Part shown: piece after piece, positions 52,884-61,183 of the stretch
Layout: every line of letters starts with the position of its first letter
Position numbering within the stretch: position 1 is the first letter of the stretch
NCBI GenBank assembly: GCA_030752605.1
Contig: JASMDX010000049.1
Coordinates: 62,001-126,000, forward strand
Direction: 5' to 3'
Length of the DNA: 64,000 nt
DNA from: GCA-2731375 sp002731375
GTDB taxonomy: Bacteria > Pseudomonadota > Alphaproteobacteria > GCA-2731375
Translations under genes and position numbers: made by a program
The notes under the pieces: model-generated
The model's input: the letters and a program-made list of their open reading frames with translations, nothing else
The model's database searches: none
Told to the model about the DNA's origin: nothing

Positions 52884-54646
52884 CTTGTACGCAACTTTGC
52901 TGTTTTGGTTTTGTTTATGGCGTTGTTGTCGGGATCAATGACCACGCCATAATCCAGGGCCGCGCCTTCTATGGAGACAAAGCCATTAATGACATCGCGG
53001 CGCACCGCCTCCTCGTCCCTATCAAAGGCGTTACCCACGCCGCCGCCGCCCGGCGGACACATTTCCAGGCGGCCGCCACGGGTGGAATGCAAGCGCGAGG
53101 CGCTGCCCGATTTACGTATGTTGCCATCGGGATCAATGGCATTGCGCTGCCCCAATTTAGGTTCCAGCATGGTCGATTTCGCGCCCTGGACGCTGAGGGC
53201 GGGAAAAGTATCGATGGTACCGTGGAAGCGCGCGGTCTGCTCATGATCGATGGGTTCCCATTCCGTATCCACTGCCAGGCCGCCGCGCCATCGCCCCGCA
53301 CCGCCCGAATCCGTGCGGTATTCCAGGCGGCTGATCAGAAACGGCATCTCGTACTCCAGCAATTCCACTGGCTCCTTCAACACCGCGCCGCCAGAATTCT
53401 CGGAACCAACCCCGGACCAGCCATCAGCGCCATGGGCTGCCCCACCGCCGCCCGAAGAGCCGCCGTTCGGATGAAAATGGCCATAAAAAGCGCCGGTATC
53501 AGGGTGAATGCCAGCCAAGACGATGGAAGCAGCGGGGCCCCAGCCGGCGGTCTGGCGTTCATCGGGTATGATTTTCGAAAGGGCATCGCGCACGGAATCA
53601 ACGATTTCACAGAACGGCTGCGTGGTGCAGCCCAAGGTAGGCGCCGGCGGCACCTGGGCATTGGTGATGGTGCCAAAGGGGCCATAGTCAATATCCAGGG
53701 CACGGTAGAGGCCATCATTGAACGGCGGTTGGAGCCCAAGGGCAATGGTCACGGCGTGGCCAACGGCGGCGTGGGTGGCGCCAAAAGGTGAATTGCGCAC
53801 CTCGCGCAACTGCTCGGGCGACGACAGGGTGATGGCCATCCTGTCGCCAGTCACGGTGACTTCGGCCGCTATTTTCTTGTGATCATCGCCCTTCCTTGCG
53901 GACAGCCAGCTTTCACCCTGCTGGCTGCCGTCGGGCAGATCGGTAATGGCCTTGCGGACCCGGCGTTCGGTCATGTCGTATAATGCCTCAATCCCAGCCC
54001 TGGTCACGTTAATGCCGTATTTTTCGCTCATGGCGGCAAGGCGTCGGCCCGCGATTTCAGCCGCCGCGATCATCGCCAGCATGTCGCTATGCTGTTGCTC
54101 GGGAAAGCGGATGTTGTTGAAATAAAGCCGCATGACATCATCGCAAGGTTCGCCAGCAGCAATGATCTTCAAGGGTGGAATACGGATGCCTTCGCCATAG
54201 CTGTCCGATTGCGCCCGGCGCAGATCGACTGGTGACGGCCCGCCTAGATCCAGCCAATGGGCCCGGATCACAGCCCAAAACAGCAGCTCGTTATCCACGA
54301 AGACAGGCCGCAGCAAAGCCACATCGTTCAAATGCAGACCACCGAAAGCTGGATCGTTGCAGAGAAAGGTGTCGCCCGGCGTGATATCGCCCTCATAAGC
54401 TTTCGCCACGGCACGGCAAACAAAAGGTATGGAGCCCACATGCACGGGTAATTCCGCATCGCCCTGGATCATCTGCCGGGCCTGCCAGTCACATAACGTG
54501 CAGGAAAAATCCTTGGCCAGTTTAAACACCGGCGAACGCGCCGTGCGCACTACGACCTGGCTCATTTCGTTGGTGATGGAGGTCAGCGCGCCCTGCATGG
54601 TGGCCAGGGTGGTAATATCCACATCGGTCTTATCTGCGGCTCGCAT
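52880..54646 (-). CDS. Hydantoinase/oxoprolinase B-type subunit (HyuB-like)
   Basis: The 588-residue partner of HyuA carries MSQVVVRTARSPVFKLAKDFS, CNDPAFGGLHLNDVALLRPV and a glycine-rich C-terminal half (NGGSSGGGGAAHGADG, FHPNGG) typical of the family. ATG 54646, preceded by GGGAGAAACT, gives the normal family N-terminus; earlier in-frame codons read into the divergent spacer. It is first in the two-gene operon and divergent from the PaaG-like gene. Confidence 0.88.
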   Translation of the reverse strand: MRAADKTDVDITTLATMQGALTSITNEMSQVVVRTARSPVFKLAKDFSCTLCDWQARQMIQGDAELPVHVGSIPFVCRAVAKAYEGDITPGDTFLCNDPAFGGLHLNDVALLRPVFVDNELLFWAVIRAHWLDLGGPSPVDLRRAQSDSYGEGIRIPPLKIIAAGEPCDDVMRLYFNNIRFPEQQHSDMLAMIAAAEIAGRRLAAMSEKYGINVTRAGIEALYDMTERRVRKAITDLPDGSQQGESWLSARKGDDHKKIAAEVTVTGDRMAITLSSPEQLREVRNSPFGATHAAVGHAVTIALGLQPPFNDGLYRALDIDYGPFGTITNAQVPPAPTLGCTTQPFCEIVDSVRDALSKIIPDERQTAGWGPAASIVLAGIHPDTGAFYGHFHPNGGSSGGGGAAHGADGWSGVGSENSGGAVLKEPVELLEYEMPFLISRLEYRTDSGGAGRWRGGLAVDTEWEPIDHEQTARFHGTIDTFPALSVQGAKSTMLEPKLGQRNAIDPDGNIRKSGSASRLHSTRGGRLEMCPPGGGGVGNAFDRDEEAVRRDVINGFVSIEGAALDYGVVIDPDNNAINKTKTAKLRTR

Positions 54647-54837
54647 AGTTTCTCCCAGAAATGCCATACAGAATAACAAAGCGTGGATAATACAGCACAT
54701 TGTCATTGCCGGGGAGTTTTCCATTCAGCGTCGCCTATGTCGCTGCTGGCCGGGGCCGAGAAATCCGTGATAGCCTTGGCACAATAATTTTCAATTTGTA
54801 TGCCGCCCGCGGGACGGATAAGGAAAGGTTTACCGCC

Positions 54838-55650
54838 ATGGATTTCAAGCATATTAAATTCGACATCAGCGATGAAATCGCGACGATTACTTTGAATCGC
54901 CCGGAGGCGCGCAACGCCCTGAGCAGGGAAATGCGGGAGGATTTCCGCACCGCCCTGAAATTGGTCAAGGAACAGGCGGGCGAGGAAATCAAGGCGCTGA
55001 TCCTGACCGGCGCGGGCGGTGCCTTTTGTGCCGGCGGCGATATCAAGGGCATGGGCAGCGACGAACGGACCTCATTGATAACGCGGCGTGGCCTGCGCCT
55101 GGATCACGACATCATCTATGACTTCGCGCATGTGGAGCTGCCTGTGATCAGCCTGGTCGATGGCCCGGCGGCGGGCGCGGGTTGCAATCTGGCCCTTGCT
55201 GCGGACTTCGTTTTCGCCACGCCCAAGGGCATATTCATGCAGGCATTTGGCCGCATCGGCGCCGTGCCTGATTGGGGTGGCTTTTATATCCTGCCGCGTC
55301 TGGTCGGACTGCAACGGGCCAAGGAGCTTGTTTATTCGGCCAGGAAGGTCGGCGCCGAGGAGGCTAAGGAGCTTGGCATGATTCTGGACGTGGTCTCGCA
55401 AGACAACGCCATGGACGAAGTGCGCGAGTTCGCCGGGCGCTTCCGCACCGCCTCCACCGCCGCTATTGGCATGGCGAAAAACGTCCTGAACCAGTCTTTT
55501 AATCTGGATCACCGCACCTTGTTGGAACTGGAAGCCGATGTCCAGGGCATGGCCTTGGTGACGCCCTATCACAAGGCGGCGGTAAAACGTTTCAAGGATA
55601 AGGAGCCGTCGCTGTTTGATTGGGAAAAATTGAGCGCCGAAAAGAATTGA
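54838..55650 (+). CDS. Crotonase family isomerase, PaaG-like
   Basis: The 270-residue protein has LNRPEARNALSREM and oxyanion segments FCAGGDIKG and AAGAGCNLA. At the enoyl-CoA hydratase Glu144 and Glu164 positions it has Asn117 and Phe137, as in PaaG, and it keeps Asp145 in GAVPDWGGFYILPRLVG, matching the PaaG catalytic Asp. It is therefore better called an isomerase of an unsaturated or epoxide-type acyl-CoA than a hydratase. ATG 54838 is chosen over an upstream in-frame start at 54700. Followed by an SDR gene after 28 bp. Confidence 0.82.
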   Translation: MDFKHIKFDISDEIATITLNRPEARNALSREMREDFRTALKLVKEQAGEEIKALILTGAGGAFCAGGDIKGMGSDERTSLITRRGLRLDHDIIYDFAHVELPVISLVDGPAAGAGCNLALAADFVFATPKGIFMQAFGRIGAVPDWGGFYILPRLVGLQRAKELVYSARKVGAEEAKELGMILDVVSQDNAMDEVREFAGRFRTASTAAIGMAKNVLNQSFNLDHRTLLELEADVQGMALVTPYHKAAVKRFKDKEPSLFDWEKLSAEKN

Positions 55651-55678
55651 ACAGCGCATAAAAACCTGGGAGTTCGAA

Positions 55679-56608
55679 ATGCATTTGGACGGAAAAACAG
55701 CCATCATTACCGGCGCCGGGCGCGGCATCGGCATGGAAGTCGCGTATCTGCTGGCCAAGGAAGGTGCCATCGTCACGGTCAATGATCCAGGGTTGGGCCG
55801 TGGTGGTGAGGATGAGGGCGAGACCCCGGCCGAGGAAGTCGTGGCTCAGATCAGGGCGGACGGCGGCACGGCAGAGGCCAATACGCACTCCGTCGCCGAT
55901 TACACCGCTACGGGCCGCATGATCCAAAAGATGGTGGATGATCACGGCAAGATCGACATCATCGTCAATTCCGCCGGGCTGCTGCGCGAACGGATGATCT
56001 GGAACATGACCGAGGAAGACTTCGACATGGTCATCAATGTGCACCTGAAGGGCCATTGGAACATGTGTCACCATGCCATCAAGCACATGCGAGGAGCCGG
56101 TGGCGGCCGCATCGTGAATTTCTCCTCCGACGCCTTCAAGGGCTCGGTCGGACAGTGTAACTACAGCGCCGCCAAGGCCGGCATCATTGGCCTGACCCGG
56201 TCCATCGCCAAGGAAACCTCCCGCTACGGCATCACCGCCAACGCGATCTGCCCCTCCGCCGATACCCGCATGACCATCAACGACGCCGTCATCGCCAACC
56301 GAGCCCGCAAGCTGGCGGACGGCCTGATCAGCCAAGAAGAATTCGACCGCGCCTCCCGCGCCCGCGGCCCGGAATATATCGCGCCGATGGTTGGTTATTT
56401 GTGTACCGATGCGGCCTGGGACGTGAATGGCCATGTCTTCCATGTGGAGCGGAACCGCATCCACAGCTATTACTACGGCGAGGAACGAAAAGCGCTGCAT
56501 ATCGGCGGCGATGGCATGTTCACCATGGACGATTTGCTGCGCGATATCCCCTCCACCATCATGAGCGAGGCCCCAAGGGTCGCGGCACCTTACGAAAAGG
56601 CCGGGTAG
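55679..56608 (+). CDS. Short-chain dehydrogenase/reductase (3-hydroxyacyl-CoA dehydrogenase-like)
   Basis: The 309-residue SDR has TGAGRGIGMEV at 11-21, NSAG at 97-100, and the catalytic Ser150, Tyr162, Lys166 (CNYSAAKAG). The NDPGLGRGGEDEGETPAEEVV loop after beta2 resembles the SDR domain of the peroxisomal multifunctional enzyme HSD17B4, which oxidises 3-hydroxyacyl-CoA. With the PaaG-like gene before it, a beta-oxidation-like pair is likely. A perfect 8-bp hairpin follows the stop. Confidence 0.85.
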   Translation: MHLDGKTAIITGAGRGIGMEVAYLLAKEGAIVTVNDPGLGRGGEDEGETPAEEVVAQIRADGGTAEANTHSVADYTATGRMIQKMVDDHGKIDIIVNSAGLLRERMIWNMTEEDFDMVINVHLKGHWNMCHHAIKHMRGAGGGRIVNFSSDAFKGSVGQCNYSAAKAGIIGLTRSIAKETSRYGITANAICPSADTRMTINDAVIANRARKLADGLISQEEFDRASRARGPEYIAPMVGYLCTDAAWDVNGHVFHVERNRIHSYYYGEERKALHIGGDGMFTMDDLLRDIPSTIMSEAPRVAAPYEKAG

Positions 56609-56620
56609 GGCATCCATTTC

Positions 56621-56639
56621 AGGCGGGCACGGCCCGCCT
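56621..56639 (+). terminator. GC-rich hairpin after the SDR gene
   Basis: AGGCGGGC-ACG-GCCCGCCT is a perfect 8-bp stem with a 3-base loop, 13 bp after the SDR stop. No run of T follows on either strand, so it may be a processing or attenuating hairpin more than a classical intrinsic terminator. Confidence 0.4.
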
Positions 56640-56648
56640 GAGAGCCCC

Positions 56649-56723
56649 TTATTGCGCCGTCCAACCGCCATCGACCAGCAGCGCCGCACCGGTGATTAGG
56701 GCCGCCGCCGGTGAGGATATGGA
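56649..56723 (-). pseudogene. C-terminal remnant of another SDR gene
   Basis: Minus-strand codons read SSPAAALITGAALLVDGGWT then AQ and TAA at 56649. The I-T-G-x-x-x-x-V-D-G-G-W stretch is the standard last strand of classical SDRs (cofactor loop and C-terminus). The remaining 220 or so residues are absent, replaced by the leader of the giant activase gene. The stop is clear but there is no start, so it is a deletion relic. Confidence 0.7.
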
Positions 56724-56884
56724 ACGGAAAATGGCGAAACCATGGCAACGCGTTTCCCGCCGGAAAAAAAACATCATCATTTTTACTCGTCAGCGCGGCT
56801 GCTTGGGCTATGATATTTGCGATCGAAGACGATCAATTAGGGGAATCGAAAGGTGGGGAAAGGAACAGACTAGGGAGAATAATC

Positions 56885-59800
56885 GTGCGCGTAGCTGGCT
56901 GTGATCTGGGCAAGGCGTCCGTGGGGTTCGTAACCGCCGCGGTGACTGAAGACGGTAAGGTGGAGATAGAGGGCGCTGGCTATAAATTGCACGAAGGCGA
57001 TCCCCTGGGCTTGTTCAAGAAGTGGTACCACGACAACGATATCGCATCCTGTGCCGCTCTGGCCGCGACCGGCGTCTATGCCGATGAACTGCGCGAGCCT
57101 GTCTTGATTCTGCCCGAGGATTCCTGTCAGGAAGCCGCCCTTGAGATCAACCCAGACCTTGAAGACGCCCTGAACCTGGTATCCATCGGCGCCCGCGGCT
57201 ATGGCGCTCTCAGCCGCAAACCGGCCGAGGGGCAGAATGGCGCCAAAAACGGCGTGGGGCCGAAGTATCACTACCAATACCTCGAGAACGACAAATGCTC
57301 GTCCGGTACAGGCGAAAATATCCAGAAGATCGCCGACCGTTTCGGCCTGGGCGTTGACGATGCGGACAAGGCGGCGCAGGCAGCCGACGAGGCCATTCCC
57401 ATCACCGCGCGTTGCTCTGTTTTCGCCAAATCCGAGATGACCCATTTCGCCAACCAGGGCAAGGCCACCGGTGATTTGTTCAAGGGCTATTTCGGCTCCG
57501 TCGCCCGCAACACCTATGCCCTGCTGATGCGCAACCGGGTCGGCGGCCCGGTTTACCTGATGGGCGGGCCGGCGCGGATCGAGAGCTTCCGCCGCTCGTT
57601 CGAAGAGATGTTGGGCGAAGAGGTAAAGGTGCCGCCGCTGGCGGAGTGTTTCGAGGCCGTGGGCGCCGCCGCGATCGCCGCCGAACAGGCGCGAAACACC
57701 TCCCTCGCCGCCCTGCCCGCCAAACCGACGGAACTGATCGCGCCGGCCGAGAACCGCTTCCAGGTGCAGGCACCGGCCAGCGGCTGGCAAGAGCATGTGA
57801 CCATGATGGCGGAACCGGAAGTGCCCACCGGCGTGGCGGAGACGCCAACCGTTCTGGGCCTTGATCTCGGCTCCACCGGGGCCAAGGCTGTCCTGACCTC
57901 GATCGAAACCGGCGAGATCGTGCTCGACGTTTACGACAGCACCCGGGGCAACCCGGTCGATGCCGCCCGCCGTCTGGTCATGACCATATTGGCGCAGGCC
58001 AAGGCCGACGTGCGTGCCATCGGCGTTACCGGTTCGGGCAGGGAAGCCGTCGCCACGTTGCTGCGCGCGGTCTATCCCGACAACGACAATATTATCGTAC
58101 TGAACGAAATCGTCGCCCACGCCACCGGCGCGGCGCGCTGTGATGTGGATGGCGGGGCCGATCTGTCGGTGATCGAGATTGGCGGCCAGGACGCCAAGTA
58201 CATCCGGGTCCAGGGCGGCCGTATCGTCGAAAGCGACATGAACAAGGCGTGCAGCGCCGGCACCGGTTCGTTCCTGGAAGAACAGGCAACGATTTACGAT
58301 GTCGACGACATACAAGAGTTCATTGATCTGGCTTCGTCCGCCAAGCGGCCACCCGATCTGGGCATGATGTGCACGGTCTATGTCGCCGATGCCGCCTCGC
58401 AAGCCATCAAAGAAGGTTTTGGTCGCGACGATATCTTCGCCGGCTTTCAATATTCGGTCATCCACAACTATCTAAACCGGGTGATGGGCCAGCGCACGCC
58501 GGGGGCGCGGATCTTCTTCCAGGGCAAGCCGGCTTCCAACCCATCCCTGGCCTGGACCCTGGCCGCCGTCACCGGGCGCGACATCGTGGTGCCACCCAAT
58601 CCCGGCGCCATGGGCGCCTGGGGCATCGGCCTTTGCGCCATCAAGGAAATTGGCCAGGACGCGCTTGACGCCGCGCCCAGCCTCGATCTTGCCGATATTT
58701 TGCAGGCGGAGATCACGGCGCGGATGGAATTCCGCTGCCGCGACGCCAAGTGCCAGACGCTTTGTCCCATCGAACGCACCACCATCACGGTAGATGGGCA
58801 GAGCCGCCAGGCGGTCTCCGGCGGAGCCTGTCCGAAGTTCGAGATCTCCACCGCCAGCCAGCCGAAATTGGCCAAGGATGCTCCGAACCCGTTTGAACAG
58901 CGCCAGGCGTTGATCGACAGCTTCGTGATCGGGCGCGAGGGCGCGCCGAGCCTTGCCATACCGGAGCTTAGCGCCCTCAACGGGCACATCCCCTGGCTCG
59001 CCACTTTCGCGGCCGAACTAGGCTTCTCGGTCAAACTGCTGCGCTCCACGGGCAAGTCCCTGGCGGCTGGCGAACAGCTTTGCAACAGTTTCGACAGTTG
59101 CGGCCCGGTCAAGATCGCCCATGCGGTCTGTGACCTGTACGACGGCATCTTGCTGTTTCCAAAAGTATTCCGCATCTCCGACGTCAATGGCCGGGGCGGC
59201 CAGACCTGCATGACCGAACAGGCCATGCCGGACATGATCGAACGCTCCCTGTTGGCCCGTGGCAAGGGGGCCAAGGTGGTACGCCCACGCATCTCCTTCG
59301 GCGACGGTCTGGACACACCAGAACTAGTCGAGGAAATGCGCCGCATCGCCAGCCAGATCGGCGCTGATCCGGCCAAGATCGGCGATGCTGTCAGCGCTGC
59401 CGCTCGGGCGCAGCTACGCTACGAAGAAGACCTGATGGCAATTGGCCGGGAAGCGATGGCGTATGCCAAGGCCAACGATCTGCCGGCGGTCCTGCTGGTC
59501 GGTCACCTGCACGTCATCAACGACCCGGCGATCAATGCCAACATCCCCCATCTGGTCCGCCGTAACGGCGCCATGGCCATTCCTGTGGATTGCTTTGAAA
59601 TCGACGATCAGACGCCGGCCATGTGGAAAGCCTATTGGGGCGATGACAACCGGGCCATCCGGGCCGCAGTGCAAAGCCGCGAGATGGGTGATGTCTTTCC
59701 GGTCTTCCTGGCCTCATTCGGCTGCGGGCCAGCCTCCTTCACCGAGCAGATTTTCCAGTCCGTGATGGAAGGTTTTCCCCACACTATCCTGGAAAGCGAC

Positions 59801-61153
59801 GGCCATGGCGGCGAAGCGGGCTTCGTCACCCGCATCCAGGCTTTCCTGCAATCAGTGCGTCAGTTCATCGCCGAGGATGACCCGAGCCAGGTGCCCGACA
59901 ACCAGCGGGCCATCTCCCATGTGGACGTCAAGCGGCAAAAGGGTGGCTATATGGACCCCGATACACGCTATGTCTTGCTCTCCGCTGCCGATTACATGGG
60001 CCCGGCCTTTGCCGCCGCTTACCGCGCTTATGGCTTTGACGCTATCTCGGCGCCGATGATCTCGGAAAGTAACGCGGCCTGCGGCAAGGCCGATTGTTCG
60101 GGCAAGGAATGCATGTCCTATCAGCTGATCTGGGGTGCCTTTCGGGAATATTTGGATGAAAACCCGCCGCACCAAAAAACCGAGTTGTTACAGCTTTCAG
60201 GCCGGATGTGCCGGGGCGGCGTTTTTGACGTCAAGGACCGTATCTCCATCGAGAAGATGGGCCTGGACAGCAATGTTACCGTCGACGGCCTGAAATTTGG
60301 CGCCGAGCCGACCATGGCGGTGCTGATCTGGCTGGGTCTGACCACGATCGATATCCTGCGCCAGCTTTACGTCTATCACCTGCCGGTGGAGGCGGAGGCC
60401 GGTGACGCCAGGGCAATATTCGATGCCGCATCGCAACGGACCATGGATATCATCGAACAACCCATGGCCGATCCGATCCAGGCGGCAACTGAACTGGAAC
60501 GCAAGACCGCCAAGGTTTGCGCCGTGCTGCGCCAGACAGCGGAGAAATTCGCCGAGATGGAAGCGGCCTGGACCGGTACCGAAACCCTGCGCCGAGTCTT
60601 TGTCTCCGGCGATGCCTTGACCAAGGGCAGCGATGTCGCCAATGGCGGTCTGTTCCTGCGCATGAGTGAACAAGGCCTGCGCCTGATGGTGGAGCCGGTG
60701 ACGGATTTCTTCGAATATCTTGGCCGCCGCCACCCGCACTTGTTATTCGGACGCAAGGCCACGCCGGAAATGGTCGCGCCGATGGTCAATCTGCAGGCAG
60801 AAATGCGCGAGAGGCTCTATTCGCATGTTCTGGACCTGCATCCCTGGGTCCCGGGACCTGATGTTGAAGCCTCGGCCGTCAAGGCGGAGGAGTTGATCGA
60901 TCCCGCCACCTATGGCCCCACGGCGTTCGAGATCGGCAGCGTGCTCCGGCACTGGGACACCGGCCTTTACGACGGTGTGGTCATGACCTCGTGCTGGGGC
61001 TGCGACAGCAGTCTGATCTCGGAAGGGCTTTTGCGCTATCGCAAGGACATCCCGATTTTCTTCTTCTACGATGACGGCACGCCATTGGACGAACGCCGGG
61101 TTCGCGGCTTTACCTACCGCTTGCACCGAAGTGCCGAAACCGCCGCCGCCTGA
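56885..61153 (+). CDS. Giant acyl-CoA dehydratase/reductase activase fusion: two BcrAD/BadFG domains plus DUF2229/HgdB-like part
   Basis: A 1422-residue protein. Domain 1 (1-300) and domain 2 (322-600) are ASKHA-fold activases. Domain 2 shows VLGLDLGSTGAKAVLTS and EIGGQDAKYIRVQGG. Each has two cysteines spaced like Cys127/Cys166 of the HgdC activase: Cys138 (NDKCSSGTG) and Cys177 (TARCSVFAKSE), then Cys456 (NKACSAGTG) and Cys496 (MMCTVYVAD). Residues 610-1422 are DUF2229/HgdB-like with cysteine clusters near 617-625 (KCQTLCP), 730-737 (CNSFDSCGP), 945, 1064-1076 (CGKADCSGKEC) and 1369-1375 (SCWGCD). It should couple ATP hydrolysis to low-potential electron transfer. I chose GTG 56885 after GGGAGAATAATC, because the same start recurs in the downstream copy. 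The substrate is unknown. Confidence 0.85.
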   Translation: MRVAGCDLGKASVGFVTAAVTEDGKVEIEGAGYKLHEGDPLGLFKKWYHDNDIASCAALAATGVYADELREPVLILPEDSCQEAALEINPDLEDALNLVSIGARGYGALSRKPAEGQNGAKNGVGPKYHYQYLENDKCSSGTGENIQKIADRFGLGVDDADKAAQAADEAIPITARCSVFAKSEMTHFANQGKATGDLFKGYFGSVARNTYALLMRNRVGGPVYLMGGPARIESFRRSFEEMLGEEVKVPPLAECFEAVGAAAIAAEQARNTSLAALPAKPTELIAPAENRFQVQAPASGWQEHVTMMAEPEVPTGVAETPTVLGLDLGSTGAKAVLTSIETGEIVLDVYDSTRGNPVDAARRLVMTILAQAKADVRAIGVTGSGREAVATLLRAVYPDNDNIIVLNEIVAHATGAARCDVDGGADLSVIEIGGQDAKYIRVQGGRIVESDMNKACSAGTGSFLEEQATIYDVDDIQEFIDLASSAKRPPDLGMMCTVYVADAASQAIKEGFGRDDIFAGFQYSVIHNYLNRVMGQRTPGARIFFQGKPASNPSLAWTLAAVTGRDIVVPPNPGAMGAWGIGLCAIKEIGQDALDAAPSLDLADILQAEITARMEFRCRDAKCQTLCPIERTTITVDGQSRQAVSGGACPKFEISTASQPKLAKDAPNPFEQRQALIDSFVIGREGAPSLAIPELSALNGHIPWLATFAAELGFSVKLLRSTGKSLAAGEQLCNSFDSCGPVKIAHAVCDLYDGILLFPKVFRISDVNGRGGQTCMTEQAMPDMIERSLLARGKGAKVVRPRISFGDGLDTPELVEEMRRIASQIGADPAKIGDAVSAAARAQLRYEEDLMAIGREAMAYAKANDLPAVLLVGHLHVINDPAINANIPHLVRRNGAMAIPVDCFEIDDQTPAMWKAYWGDDNRAIRAAVQSREMGDVFPVFLASFGCGPASFTEQIFQSVMEGFPHTILESDGHGGEAGFVTRIQAFLQSVRQFIAEDDPSQVPDNQRAISHVDVKRQKGGYMDPDTRYVLLSAADYMGPAFAAAYRAYGFDAISAPMISESNAACGKADCSGKECMSYQLIWGAFREYLDENPPHQKTELLQLSGRMCRGGVFDVKDRISIEKMGLDSNVTVDGLKFGAEPTMAVLIWLGLTTIDILRQLYVYHLPVEAEAGDARAIFDAASQRTMDIIEQPMADPIQAATELERKTAKVCAVLRQTAEKFAEMEAAWTGTETLRRVFVSGDALTKGSDVANGGLFLRMSEQGLRLMVEPVTDFFEYLGRRHPHLLFGRKATPEMVAPMVNLQAEMRERLYSHVLDLHPWVPGPDVEASAVKAEELIDPATYGPTAFEIGSVLRHWDTGLYDGVVMTSCWGCDSSLISEGLLRYRKDIPIFFFYDDGTPLDERRVRGFTYRLHRSAETAAA
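57261..57342 (+). repeat. Block of exact DNA identity between the two giant activase genes
   Basis: These 82 bases are identical to 61545-61626. Two further 47-base identical blocks pair 57419-57465 with 61703-61749, and 58535-58581 with 62819-62865. All have the same 4284-bp offset. They code for the cluster-ligand segment and other conserved parts. Identity at synonymous sites inside otherwise diverged genes suggests gene conversion or strong local constraint. Confidence 0.8.
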
Positions 61154-61183
61154 AGCGAAAGAAACCAAATTGGGAGAGTAACC

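Noticed and set aside
56870..58465. Long antisense open frame (531 codons) opposite the first activase, and a similar one at 60743-61801
   Set aside because: Both are shadows of codon bias in the sense genes. The two resemble each other only because the sense genes are duplicates.
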